Notes: a model not told the origin generated them from the sequence alone. A stretch of DNA of 18,980 nt from Nostoc sp. GT001 (GCF_030382115.1 NZ_JAUDRJ010000003.1:1084685-1103664); one strand, 5' to 3'. Shown: positions 1 to 8,388, counted from the first letter of the stretch. Made by a program: numbers and translations.

Positions 1-84
1 TTTTTTCGTAACATTAAAGATATGCGTGTAAATACTAAAAATAGAGATTACTAGTATTAAAGTTTTACAAGAATCATTCCTCTC

Positions 85-136
85 AATACCAAACATACCC
101 GACATTTTTTGTCGGGTATGTTTGACTGGTATTTTT
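85..136 (+). terminator. Strong intrinsic-terminator-like hairpin upstream of thrC
   Basis: Positions 91-104 pair perfectly with 110-123 (14 bp, loop of five T). The stem continues as 85-90 with 128-133 after a 4-nt bulge, and a T-run follows. This is the form of a Rho-independent terminator on the plus strand. It most simply ends a gene lying before the window. Because it lies about 55 bases ahead of thrC it could instead be a leader attenuator, but no leader peptide or competing antiterminator stem is visible. Confidence 0.6.
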
Positions 137-188
137 GCTCGTGTTAGTATCAGGCGACAAGTGACAGACAAACAGGGAAAGCTAGTTT

Positions 189-1499
189 ATGACTCAGGCA
201 ATAAAAACCCAAACCCAAACCCAAACCAGCACTGCCTACTTTCAAGCCTTGAAGTGTAAGGAATGTGGTGCGGAATATGAACTCAAAGCCAGTAATGTTT
301 GTGAGTTATGTTTTGGCCCGTTAGAAGTCAAATATGACTACAACGCCCTACGTCTGACTGTCACTCGTGAAACAATTCAAGCTGGGCCTAATTCAATTTG
401 GCGCTACCGCCCCTTTTTGCCTGTCGCAACTGACAATGTTATAGATGTGGGAACTGGTATGACTCCCCTAGTTCGTTCCCACCGTCTTGCCCGTCGCCTG
501 GGTCTAAATAAGCTTTATATAAAAAATGATGCCGTGAATATGCCCACCCTGAGCTTTAAGGATCGGGTGGTGTCAGTTGCTCTATCCAGAGCGCGGGAGT
601 TAGGTTTCACTACTGTTTCTTGTGCTAGCACTGGTAATTTGGCAAATTCTACAGCTGCGATCGCGGCTCATGCTGGTTTAGACTGCTGTGTGTTCATCCC
701 CGCAGATTTAGAAGCTAGTAAAATTCTCGGTAGCTTGATCTACAGTCCCACCCTTATGGCCGTCAAAGGCAACTACGATCAAGTCAATCGTCTCTGTTCG
801 GAAGTTGCAAACACACATGGCTGGGGTTTTGTCAATATTAATCTACGTCCTTATTATTCTGAAGGTTCTAAGACGCTAGGTTTTGAAGTTGCAGAACAAC
901 TAGGCTGGGAACTACCCGATCATGTAGTTGCTCCTTTGGCGTCTGGTTCGCTCTTTACAAAAATTTATAAGGGGTTCCAAGAATTTGTCGAAGTTGGTTT
1001 AGTAGAAAACAAGAGCGTCCGTTTTAGCGGCGCTCAAGCTGAAGGTTGTTCACCCATCGCCCAAGCTTTCAAAGAAGGACGCGACTTTATTAAGCCAGTT
1101 AAACCGAATACAATTGCGAAATCGCTAGCGATCGGCAATCCAGCAGACGGAATTTATGCTGTAGAGTTAGCTCAGAAGACTGGTGGTAATATTGAATCAG
1201 TCAATGATGCCGAAATTATTGATGGCATCAAGTTGCTGGCAGAAACCGAAGGCATCTTCACAGAAACGGCTGGTGGTACAACCGTGGCCGTGCTGAAAAA
1301 ACTGGTAGAAGCTGGCAAAATCGATCCAGATGAAACTACCGTGATTTACATCACCGGTAATGGTTTGAAAACCCAAGAAGCAGTCCAAGGCTATGTTGGC
1401 GAACCCTTGACTATTGATGCGAAACTCGATAGTTTTGAACGTGCGCTAGAGCGATCGCGTACTCTGGATCGCTTGGAATGGCAACAAGTCCTCGTTTAG
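189..1499 (+). CDS. thrC: Threonine synthase (intact copy, zinc-ribbon N-terminus)
   Basis: PLP enzyme of fold type II that converts O-phosphohomoserine to threonine and phosphate in the cytoplasm, the last step of threonine synthesis. Residues 23-41 hold two CxxC pairs (C23/C26 and C38/C41), a small zinc-ribbon-like module. The PLP lysine motif SFKDR gives K124. CASTGNLANS (about 145-154) is the substrate/phosphate loop, and TGNGLK (about 390-395) is the characteristic C-terminal motif. The length of 436 residues suits the longer form of the family. The ATG at 189 follows a weak GGGA purine stretch. Residues 6-13 (KTQTQTQT) come from a hexanucleotide repeat, so the extreme N-terminus may vary between strains. 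A CysO-like gene follows after 89 bases. A second, frameshifted threonine synthase lies at 14286-15378, so this copy is probably the working one. The family is secure; use of a different nucleophile (see CysO entry) cannot be excluded. Confidence 0.93.
   Translation: MTQAIKTQTQTQTSTAYFQALKCKECGAEYELKASNVCELCFGPLEVKYDYNALRLTVTRETIQAGPNSIWRYRPFLPVATDNVIDVGTGMTPLVRSHRLARRLGLNKLYIKNDAVNMPTLSFKDRVVSVALSRARELGFTTVSCASTGNLANSTAAIAAHAGLDCCVFIPADLEASKILGSLIYSPTLMAVKGNYDQVNRLCSEVANTHGWGFVNINLRPYYSEGSKTLGFEVAEQLGWELPDHVVAPLASGSLFTKIYKGFQEFVEVGLVENKSVRFSGAQAEGCSPIAQAFKEGRDFIKPVKPNTIAKSLAIGNPADGIYAVELAQKTGGNIESVNDAEIIDGIKLLAETEGIFTETAGGTTVAVLKKLVEAGKIDPDETTVIYITGNGLKTQEAVQGYVGEPLTIDAKLDSFERALERSRTLDRLEWQQVLV
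205..227 (+). repeat. In-frame AAACCC hexanucleotide microsatellite
   Basis: Nearly four copies of AAACCC lie inside codons 6-13 of thrC and encode a Gln-Thr repeat. Loss or gain of a unit would keep the frame, so this is a potential length polymorphism in a non-conserved N-terminal tail. Confidence 0.75.
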
Positions 1500-1510
1500 T
1501 TAGGAGTTGG

Positions 1511-1539
1511 GAGTTATGAGTTTTTTGTATTCATAACTC
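1511..1539. repeat. Small hairpin repeat between thrC and the CysO-like gene
   Basis: GAGTTATGA at 1511-1519 pairs with TCATAACTC at 1531-1539. The surrounding 1500-1580 is built of variations on 'ggagttgggagttatgag' and its complement 'cctaactctccactc', the low-complexity repeat style common between Nostocales genes. No clear ribosome binding site for the next gene is visible. There is no T-run, so this is not an obvious terminator, and thrC and the next gene may share a transcript. Confidence 0.6.
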
Positions 1540-1588
1540 TTTACTCTGAACTTTATTCCTAACTCTCCACTCTTCACTTTTTACTTCT

Positions 1589-1864
1589 ATGGCTGTAAAA
1601 GTTTTAGTTCCTACGACTCTTCAGAGTTTTACTAATAATCAAGCTACTTTAGAATCCAGCGGTAACACTATTGCTGAATTGTTAGATTCCTTAGAACAAA
1701 GCTTTCCTGGCATTAAATCCCGGTTGTGCGATGAACAAGGTAAGCTACGTCGGTTTGTAAATTTTTACGTCGATAGCGAAGATATTCGCCATTTAGATGG
1801 TATAAACACAACCTTAAAAGATGGCGATGAAGTCAGTATTGTTCCTGCTGTTGCTGGTGGTTAA
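1589..1864 (+). CDS. MoaD/ThiS-family sulfur-carrier protein, CysO-like
   Basis: Small beta-grasp ubiquitin-like protein (91 residues) that ends exactly in the diglycine PAVAGG. In this family the C-terminal glycine is adenylated by an E1-like enzyme (MoeB/MoeZ type) and turned into a thiocarboxylate sulfur donor. The stretches [14 protein letters not shown] (54-67) and [14 protein letters not shown] resemble mycobacterial CysO, from memory of that family, more than MoaD of molybdopterin synthase. CysO feeds sulfur to CysM, a fold-type II PLP enzyme. Here the upstream neighbour is thrC, also fold type II. No activating enzyme or JAB-type (Mec) protease is in the window. Because the protein already ends in GG it needs no C-terminal trimming. 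A terminator at 1909-1939 closes the unit. The family is secure; the acceptor enzyme is inferred from neighbourhood only. Confidence 0.9.
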   Translation: MAVKVLVPTTLQSFTNNQATLESSGNTIAELLDSLEQSFPGIKSRLCDEQGKLRRFVNFYVDSEDIRHLDGINTTLKDGDEVSIVPAVAGG

Positions 1865-1908
1865 TCCTGAAAACATCTACCTAGAATTTAGTAAATGAAT
1901 ACATCTAG

Positions 1909-1939
1909 GCTTGCCGCGAGTGGCAGGCTTATTTTTATT
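1909..1939 (+). terminator. Intrinsic terminator after the CysO-like gene
   Basis: GCTTGCC (1909-1915) pairs with GGCAGGC (1922-1928, one G-T pair) around a 6-nt loop and is followed by TTATTTTTATT. It lies 45 bases past the stop codon and faces away from the convergent protease gene. Confidence 0.75.
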
Positions 1940-2083
1940 GGTTGCAAATTCAGTATATCGAAAACTTTTGTAAATGACTTTAACGGCAACTATAAAATAA
2001 TTCCTGGGAATTTTTAGCTTTTGACTGACCTACTCTACAACTCAAAATAGAAGGAGCCTGTATAAAGATCGTTTACATTCAGA

Positions 2084-5023
2084 TTAGATTCTTACCAATC
2101 CTCCAGCAGAGATTACCAAGGCGTAATCTTGCTGCTCCTGTTGAACCTCAGCAATAACCTCAATTCTCCACTCACCAATCTCAGGAGTTTCAACAATAAT
2201 CCCTTCTACGTTATTAACTGTATCTGGTATGCCCTCACCTTCAAAATCATTACCAAGGAGATATGTGCTGTTAGGATGGTAGAGAATTAAGTTTAAATTA
2301 TTGATTAAATCTTCTCCTGGGTAGTCAGTGTAAACAAGAGTTACTTTTAAGGGAACCTGACTATCAGAAATTTGTAGTTTATACTCAGCTTTCTCACCTG
2401 TTTTCAGACCATTCGCTTCATCAATAAAAAGTACCTGCGTCGGTTCTGCTGGATTTAAAACTTGTTGTAGCTTGATCCTTCCCCACCCTTGTTCATTATC
2501 AGCGTAAGGTCTAGACGATGGATGGGCAAAGCGGTAATTAATATAAGTTGCGGAATGAATTAGTGCAGCTTTGATTAGAGCAGCGCTTGGATCAGTAATA
2601 GACGGCTGATGCCTCTCTCGCAGATATTGCCTCACCAATGCCGCACATCCAGCGACCATAGGAGTTGCCATTGAGGTTCCTCCCAAGTACATGTAATGCT
2701 CTTTAGCAGAAGGATAAGCTCCCCAAGCAAAATTATTGCTGGCAATCTGAGAGGATCGAGTCGAGAGGATAAATGTACCAGGAGCAATTACATCAGGGTG
2801 TCGGCGACCATTTTGACATGGGCCACGGCTACTAAAAGCCGCAATATCGTCTACTGAATCAACCATGCCGTCAGAATTGAAGGGAAGATGAGGAAAGTCG
2901 TTTGGCGACCAATCACCATAAGTATGAGAAAATTGCCCATTACGATTATTCTCAGATGCTCCAACAGTCAAACAATTTTTAGCTGTTCCTGGAGGACTCA
3001 CACTTCCTTGTTCAATTGCTGGTGTGTCAGAAGAACGATGTTTGCCATCATTTCCAGCAGCTACTAGCACCAAAAAATTTTTGTGTTCCCAAACAAATAG
3101 ATCCAGATCGTTACATCTGTCATCATAGCTTCCTGGTTCGCCCCCACCCCATGAAATTGAATGGATTCTTGCACCTCTCTCATAAGCGTCCTCAAATAGT
3201 TGTTTGAGGTCGTCAGGAATACCGAATAACCCCGACTCAGGGGGATTTTGATAATAGGAATTCAGCCAGAAAAGTTGATATTCAGGATTCCACTTAGGTG
3301 TTTGCTCAATTGCTTGGAAAATCAATTGAGCATCTGTAGCCATACCAGCAGGAATAGAAGAAATTCCTAACTTTTTTGCTTGCTCTCCGTTTCCTAATGC
3401 AGTCCCTGCGATGTGAGTTCCATGTCCTGTATATATATCAGATGCTCCGTCGTCAGCTCCAGGATTGAGAATATAGGAATTTAGAGATGATTGTATTGGG
3501 TAACTGTTAATCCACCTAACTCTTTCACGAAAGTCAAGATGAAGTGTTTCAGATTCTCCTGTATCTAATCCTGTATCAGCAATAGCAATTATTTCTCCTT
3601 TTCCGGTCAAACCAATCGTTGGCGTAGGATTAGAGGGTATAACACCTCTGCCAATTATATGACAAGCTTTTTCGTTGAACAATTTTGGGATGACTTTTTC
3701 TTCTAAGGATTTTAATCCTATTTGATTAGCAATGATTTTGAGGGAATCTATTGCATTATTGTCTGAACTTAGATCGAGTATCAGCTTAGTTGTTCCAGGT
3801 TGATCGGCAACGCGAATTCCTTGAGGCTCTAAATTTTTAGCAGCAAGATCGCGATCTTCTTGAGTAAAGAAATTGGCAATTAGGATACCTGGAAGAGGAA
3901 TGCCTCGATTTTGAGAACTGGGAGGATTTTGAGCTGCTTTTAATCTAGCTGTTGCGATCGCCTCTTTCGTCGCTGATTGACCTAAATTTTGAAGATATTG
4001 GGGTTGAACACGAATTTTCGGGACATAGGGTGTGACTTGAGAAACTTCCTCAAAGCTCCTGATATGGTTAATAATATCTTCGCTGGGAACAGATACAACA
4101 ATTTCTAAACGGCTCAAAGGCTGCAAAATCTTTGCACCTATCTCTTCTATTTTTTGCTTCCAGCTTTCAAGGACTGGATTCTTAAACCGCACTACTTGAT
4201 CTCTCATATTGGAATATCCAGGGCTAGGGTTAGGTGCTTCCGAAAACTTCAACCGCTCTACAGGAAAGAACTGCTTGATATTATTAATCGCTACCATCGA
4301 AGCTGAAACAATTGTGAATGCTGGATAGCTCTTAACAATTCGGACGTTTTGAAAACGTTCTAGCTCATTTTTGGAGGAAAAAACTCGGTATTTTCCTTCC
4401 TTCCCCCAAAGTCTTTCTTCAATTCTGTGTCGGGCATACTTAAGTAACTGCTGAATTTTGGGGGAATTATAGGGTAAATTTCCCTTTAATTTCTGTAGTT
4501 TATCTAACTCTAATTCTCCTCCCCGTTCAGCTGCCCACATGATAACAGCCTGAAATTCTTTTTCGTCAGCAGGAGTTATGAGAAGTGTTAATCTCCAGAT
4601 TCTTTCACCTTTATTGCGTAAATCATGCAACTCACTAATTAGCTGTTCATTATTGCTGAAATCAATCGTATTACTTAATGTCTCAACTGATTCGATATCC
4701 GATTTCAGTAATGTCCCAATTTCACGTACCAAATCTTTTTGTTTCCCTTGAGGAATAAATTGTTCAAGTTCTTTTATTTTTTCAACAGTTTCTTCAATAT
4801 CGCTGATATTTTCTGTCGAAGGGTCAACATTACTGATTTCAGGAATAATACCATTTCTTAATTCCCCAATCAATTCACTTTTTTTAACTTGATCCAACTC
4901 AACTTGTTTAATTAAACTTTTCCTTTCGCTTGGTTCAAGATCCGATTTAATTTTCTGAAACTGATTTTTTAATTCTCTTTCAAAATTACTGACACAATCA
5001 AGAAACACACTCAAACTTGCCAT
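2084..5023 (-). CDS. Subtilisin-like S8 serine protease, KP-43-like, with long N-terminal region
   Basis: The catalytic domain spans about residues 455-855 of 979. Catalytic Asp is D483 in IADTGLDTG, His is H534 in GHGTHIAG, the oxyanion Asn is N658 in AAGNDG, and Ser is S784 in GGTSMATPM, so all four key residues are present. Residues about 865-975 form a beta-rich C-terminal domain ending NNVEGIIVETPEIGEWRIEV...DYALVISAGG, as in KP-43-type subtilases. Residues about 210-450 look like two or three inhibitor/propeptide-like units (for example AFTIVSASMVAINNIKQFF and LEIVVSVPSEDIINHIRSF). Residues 1-205 are charged and helical and match nothing I recognise. There is no signal peptide or membrane segment, so a cytosolic location is likely. 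It is the last gene of a minus-strand run behind a histidine kinase and a receiver. A purine-rich GGAAAGGAAAA lies shortly upstream of the ATG. A 92-bp MITE-like element sits in the 149-bp gap before it and may alter its expression. Substrate unknown. Confidence 0.9.
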   Translation of the reverse strand: MASLSVFLDCVSNFERELKNQFQKIKSDLEPSERKSLIKQVELDQVKKSELIGELRNGIIPEISNVDPSTENISDIEETVEKIKELEQFIPQGKQKDLVREIGTLLKSDIESVETLSNTIDFSNNEQLISELHDLRNKGERIWRLTLLITPADEKEFQAVIMWAAERGGELELDKLQKLKGNLPYNSPKIQQLLKYARHRIEERLWGKEGKYRVFSSKNELERFQNVRIVKSYPAFTIVSASMVAINNIKQFFPVERLKFSEAPNPSPGYSNMRDQVVRFKNPVLESWKQKIEEIGAKILQPLSRLEIVVSVPSEDIINHIRSFEEVSQVTPYVPKIRVQPQYLQNLGQSATKEAIATARLKAAQNPPSSQNRGIPLPGILIANFFTQEDRDLAAKNLEPQGIRVADQPGTTKLILDLSSDNNAIDSLKIIANQIGLKSLEEKVIPKLFNEKACHIIGRGVIPSNPTPTIGLTGKGEIIAIADTGLDTGESETLHLDFRERVRWINSYPIQSSLNSYILNPGADDGASDIYTGHGTHIAGTALGNGEQAKKLGISSIPAGMATDAQLIFQAIEQTPKWNPEYQLFWLNSYYQNPPESGLFGIPDDLKQLFEDAYERGARIHSISWGGGEPGSYDDRCNDLDLFVWEHKNFLVLVAAGNDGKHRSSDTPAIEQGSVSPPGTAKNCLTVGASENNRNGQFSHTYGDWSPNDFPHLPFNSDGMVDSVDDIAAFSSRGPCQNGRRHPDVIAPGTFILSTRSSQIASNNFAWGAYPSAKEHYMYLGGTSMATPMVAGCAALVRQYLRERHQPSITDPSAALIKAALIHSATYINYRFAHPSSRPYADNEQGWGRIKLQQVLNPAEPTQVLFIDEANGLKTGEKAEYKLQISDSQVPLKVTLVYTDYPGEDLINNLNLILYHPNSTYLLGNDFEGEGIPDTVNNVEGIIVETPEIGEWRIEVIAEVQQEQQDYALVISAGGLVRI

Positions 5024-5077
5024 TTTTCAATTTTCCTTTCCAGCTTAATTTTCACCAGTCGATGATGTTATATTTAT

Positions 5078-5169
5078 AGGACTTATCCAATTGTGACGAA
5101 AACCCAAGCCTTTATGATTAATTTGCTTCGTCCTTAATGATATAAAATCGTAGTCCGTGTGTAAGTCCT
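5078..5169. mobile_element. 92-bp MITE-like element with 7-bp target duplication
   Basis: The ends are inverted copies: AGGACTTATCCA from the left and AGGACTTACACA from the right (10 of 12 identical). Both ends are directly flanked by TATTTAT (5071-5077 and 5170-5176), a 7-bp direct repeat expected from transposition. An internal inverted repeat, GACGAA (5095-5100) and TTCGTC (5127-5132), allows a hairpin. There is no coding capacity. The end sequence resembles 'aggacttacgca' repeats I recall as common in Nostocales genomes. The right-hand duplication overlaps the receiver gene's stop codon, so the insertion landed exactly at the gene end without changing the protein. Confidence 0.65.
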
Positions 5170-5172
5170 TAT

Positions 5173-5577
5173 TTATTCAATATTTAGTATTTTTCTGACT
5201 TCTTTTTCAAGCTCAAAAGGGAGAAAATTATCTTTTTGACAAAACAAAACATTGCTGTCTCTACTAATTTCCTCTGCTAAATTTTCGTCAGAAACATTAG
5301 TAAATATGATGGTTGGTAAATAAGGATTTTCTTTTATTATCTTCTGATAAAATGCAATGCCTGTTCTTAGACCATAATGTGTTTGCTCGTCATCAAAACT
5401 TTCTCCTGTTGGCATCATGATGTCTAAGATAAGAAGTTTAATTTGTGTCTGGTTCTTGGCAAAAAACTCTAACGCCGAGTCTACATCTGACTTAAATTCA
5501 ACCTCGTGTCCAGATAAAACTAAATCCTGAACATAACTATCCATTCTTCTTCTTTCATCATCAACGAAAAGAATCAT
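5173..5577 (-). CDS. Stand-alone response-regulator receiver domain
   Basis: A 134-residue CheY-like receiver with no output domain. The acidic pair is D6/D7 in LFVDDE, the phospho-acceptor is D52 in LLILDIMMP, the switch Thr is T93 in IIFTN, and the conserved Lys is K115 in FCQKDN. After D52 there is a longer loop (about residues 56-72, GESFDDEQTHYGLRTG) than in CheY; I recall it from receivers paired with GAF kinases. It should receive phosphate from the kinase encoded immediately upstream, whose 3' end it overlaps by 17 bases. With no DNA-binding domain it must act through a partner protein; the downstream protease is the nearest candidate, by gene order only. Confidence 0.92.
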   Translation of the reverse strand: MILFVDDERRRMDSYVQDLVLSGHEVEFKSDVDSALEFFAKNQTQIKLLILDIMMPTGESFDDEQTHYGLRTGIAFYQKIIKENPYLPTIIFTNVSDENLAEEISRDSNVLFCQKDNFLPFELEKEVRKILNIE

Positions 5578-7846
5578 TTGGAGCCTCCTTAAATATTTTT
5601 GGTAGAATCAAATGAAACTCAGTCGGCTTTGAGTTGTTGACTAACTTTAAGCTTCCTCCTAGTTGCTGGATAATCGCTATAGAAATGCTTAATCCTAATC
5701 CCGATCCTCCTACTTTTTTAATTGCGTCCAAAGATCGAAATCCTTCTTCAAATATCTTATTTACATCGTCTTCTACAATCCCAATTCCCCAATCTTTGAA
5801 TTTAATCATCAGGTTTTCTTTATACTCACTTGCCTCTAATAATATTTTGAATTGCCCTGGATTTTTTTCAGCATATTTAATTGCATTTATCAAAAGATTA
5901 TAAATTACTTGATTTAACATAACCTTATCTGTAAGTATTGCCATCCTAGCAGCATCACCAAATTCATATCTTACACCCTTTACATGTAAACCATACTCAT
6001 TTAAAATAGGTTTAAGCTGGTTAACTGTTTTAACAACAATATCTCGAAAAACAATAACTGATTCAACTTTAGGTTTTTCAGAGTAACTCCTACCCAAAAA
6101 GTATTCAATTTGTCTAATTTGATAAAGAAGTAAATCACAATCAGTTAGGATATCTTCAAACTTTATTGCAATAGTACTAGGAGCTAAATTTATATCACTA
6201 AAACGCCTCTGAAGAAAGCTAGCATGGCTTCTTATACCTACGACTGGAGATTTTAGCTCATGAGTAATTCTATCAATCAGCCCTGATTTTCTACGTTCAA
6301 TAGCATGAACTGCATGTTCAACAAACCCCTTAAGTATTTGAACATCTTGCTCATAAATATGCTGTCTATATTCTCTTTTGTAACCAGCTTCAACAGTCCC
6401 TATGACTAAGTTATTCAAAGGCTCAATCATTGGAATGAAAACTCTGATAATATCTTCATGTCCAAACTTCTTAAAAATTTCTTTATCTAGTCCTGGATCA
6501 TCGTTATCAGGTACTTTAATTTGTTTATTTCGTACAATATTGGCTTGAATATCGTCACTATCTAGATTATGTAAAGCCATTTTCTTAAACTCTTCCTTTT
6601 TATCTTTTGGAAGCCCAGATATATAATCAGATTTAATGCTAGTTCGATCTGAATTAATTAGGGAAATATTAACCCAAGTGAATTCAAGAATTGTAGTAAT
6701 ACCTTTAATGACAATTTTTATAATTTCATCAAAATTTTGAGCCTTAGTAATTTCCCTTTCAATTTCCCGAATAGCCACCAATTTATTATAGAATTCAATT
6801 CTTTCCAGACGTAGAGCAGTATGACGTGCCAATAATAAGAGACGCTTTTGATATGTCTCAGGGAAATTATCAATTTTTGAACTTTCAATGTTTAATATGC
6901 CAATCCGCTTAGAACCTGTTTTGACTTCTAAATTTTCTCTGATTGGCACTTTATCTATTAATATAGGAACAGACATCTGAGATCGCGTATCTGACCAACG
7001 TTTATGATAAGTTTTTGACCATTCATCGCTCAGAACATCATTAGCTATAATTGTTTTTCCTTCGATGAGTGCTTTATTAGTAATACCTATGCCAAATTCA
7101 AGCTCTGAAGTATTATTTAACTCTACTGACTCAAATTTGCCATTTTGATGGTTTAAACGACCAATCCATATTCGTGGCTTTGAGCCTACCAGCTTCAATG
7201 CTCCTTTTCTTAATAAGCTCCAAACTTCATTAGCTTCAGAAGTCGCTGTCATCTCAAGCATAATAGCTGTCAGATCCTGAAGTTTTTCCCTATCATCATA
7301 AATTTCCTTTTTGCCTTTGACAAAATATTTTTTTTGAATGCATAAAGAAGCAAAGTTTGCCAGTATATTAAATAAATTTTTTTCAGAATTATTGAAGTGG
7401 CGAGTATCTTTTGTAAATACATCAAGAATACCAACAATTTCGCTTTCAATCTTTAATGGAATACTTAAAAAAGAGATCCACCGTCTTTTATTGAGTTCAT
7501 CAATATCAGCCAATCTAAAAGTTGCTTCATTTACATTGACCAAAGACAAGACTTTATCTCTATTCAAAATATACTGTACTCCTGGATGTCCCAAATCCAT
7601 TTCAATTCTCTTGTACTTATCATCTACTTCTCCATAAGTAGCTATCACTTTAAACTTTGGCTTATCCTGCTCTTTGTTCCACAGAATACATATTGGAACA
7701 GACAAAAGGTCACAAACTTTCTCAGGAAGGGCTTGGAGTAATTCATCAGCAGAGGTTGAAATTAAGCTTTGTGACAAATCATTTAAATATCTCAATATTT
7801 CGCTAGAAGATTTCTTAAAATACTTGCTGTCTTCAATGCTTGCCAT
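5561..7846 (-). CDS. Soluble multi-GAF sensor histidine kinase
   Basis: 761 residues with no membrane segment, so a cytoplasmic sensor. Three GAF-like modules precede the kinase: about 29-170, 195-350 and 360-518. The dimerisation/phosphotransfer motif is DRITHELKSPV with H529. The ATPase domain shows the N box (NLLINAIKYA, N654), the G1 box (DWGIGI, D685) and the G2 box (GGSGLGLS, about 713-720). All residues needed for autophosphorylation are present. None of the GAF modules shows a motif that tells me the ligand, and I see no clear phytochrome-type chromophore Cys. It is the first gene of the minus-strand cassette with the receiver and the S8 protease. Codon use is AT-rich (many AAA, AAT and ATT) compared with thrC or the genes after 14286, which hints at a separate origin. 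The start ATG has only a weak GGAAAC upstream. Confidence 0.92.
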   Translation of the reverse strand: MASIEDSKYFKKSSSEILRYLNDLSQSLISTSADELLQALPEKVCDLLSVPICILWNKEQDKPKFKVIATYGEVDDKYKRIEMDLGHPGVQYILNRDKVLSLVNVNEATFRLADIDELNKRRWISFLSIPLKIESEIVGILDVFTKDTRHFNNSEKNLFNILANFASLCIQKKYFVKGKKEIYDDREKLQDLTAIMLEMTATSEANEVWSLLRKGALKLVGSKPRIWIGRLNHQNGKFESVELNNTSELEFGIGITNKALIEGKTIIANDVLSDEWSKTYHKRWSDTRSQMSVPILIDKVPIRENLEVKTGSKRIGILNIESSKIDNFPETYQKRLLLLARHTALRLERIEFYNKLVAIREIEREITKAQNFDEIIKIVIKGITTILEFTWVNISLINSDRTSIKSDYISGLPKDKKEEFKKMALHNLDSDDIQANIVRNKQIKVPDNDDPGLDKEIFKKFGHEDIIRVFIPMIEPLNNLVIGTVEAGYKREYRQHIYEQDVQILKGFVEHAVHAIERRKSGLIDRITHELKSPVVGIRSHASFLQRRFSDINLAPSTIAIKFEDILTDCDLLLYQIRQIEYFLGRSYSEKPKVESVIVFRDIVVKTVNQLKPILNEYGLHVKGVRYEFGDAARMAILTDKVMLNQVIYNLLINAIKYAEKNPGQFKILLEASEYKENLMIKFKDWGIGIVEDDVNKIFEEGFRSLDAIKKVGGSGLGLSISIAIIQQLGGSLKLVNNSKPTEFHLILPKIFKEAPNDSFR
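5584..5590 (-). promoter_or_regulatory. Strong ribosome binding site inside the kinase gene for the receiver
   Basis: On the minus strand AAGGAGG lies six bases ahead of the receiver ATG and within the last codons of the kinase gene. It fixes the receiver start and, with the 17-base overlap, indicates translational coupling of kinase and receiver. It is the clearest Shine-Dalgarno sequence I found in the window. Confidence 0.85.
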
Positions 7847-8198
7847 TCTTTTGTTTCCATTACGAATTTCTTTCTAGAGTGCATTCAAGTTTTTATGCCT
7901 AAAACCAACAACCCAAAAATCATTCTTGAACAGAAATAAGACTATGTATTACGTTTCATAAACCTATCCCACTAATAAAATTTGTTCTAAAAAGCTTAAA
8001 AATATGACGATAAATCAAGTTTTTTAAGCAAACTTTACTTACTCAAAAAATTAGGAATTTTTAGAATAGGGTATAAATTCATATAACTCTAATTGAATCT
8101 AGGTAATTAGTCACAAATAAGTAAGCCTAAGTAACGCTACTTGCTCCGCAAATAACATTGCAGCTACACCCTTATTAGTAACCTCAGCCACTTAACTA

Positions 8199-8224
8199 TT
8201 TATTATGCGAATTTATTATGCGAA
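8199..8224. repeat. Tandem duplication, 13 bp x 2
   Basis: TTTATTATGCGAA occurs twice head to tail (8199-8211 and 8212-8224). This is a simple local duplication in non-coding DNA; no function is visible. Confidence 0.8.
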
Positions 8225-8388
8225 AACTTTCCATATATCAAACTCAGCGATCTAAACAGGGAAATGGTTTCAGGCATTTTAAGACATTTTCAGCATAATA
8301 TCAATATTTTTACGGATTTTAACTGGATTTGAGGCTATACTTTATTTCATAATCAACCCCATCCAAAGGGTATGTTAAGTGCCAAAAT

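Noticed and set aside
1589..1864. Reading the small carrier as MoaD of molybdopterin synthase
   Set aside because: No moaE or other molybdopterin gene is nearby. The [14 protein letters not shown] and PAVAGG pattern and the neighbour being a fold-type II PLP enzyme favour a CysO-like role.
5634..5903. 89-codon plus-strand frame within the kinase gene
   Set aside because: It is antisense to the ATPase domain motifs of the histidine kinase, and its Pro/Ser/Leu-rich composition is that of a shadow frame.
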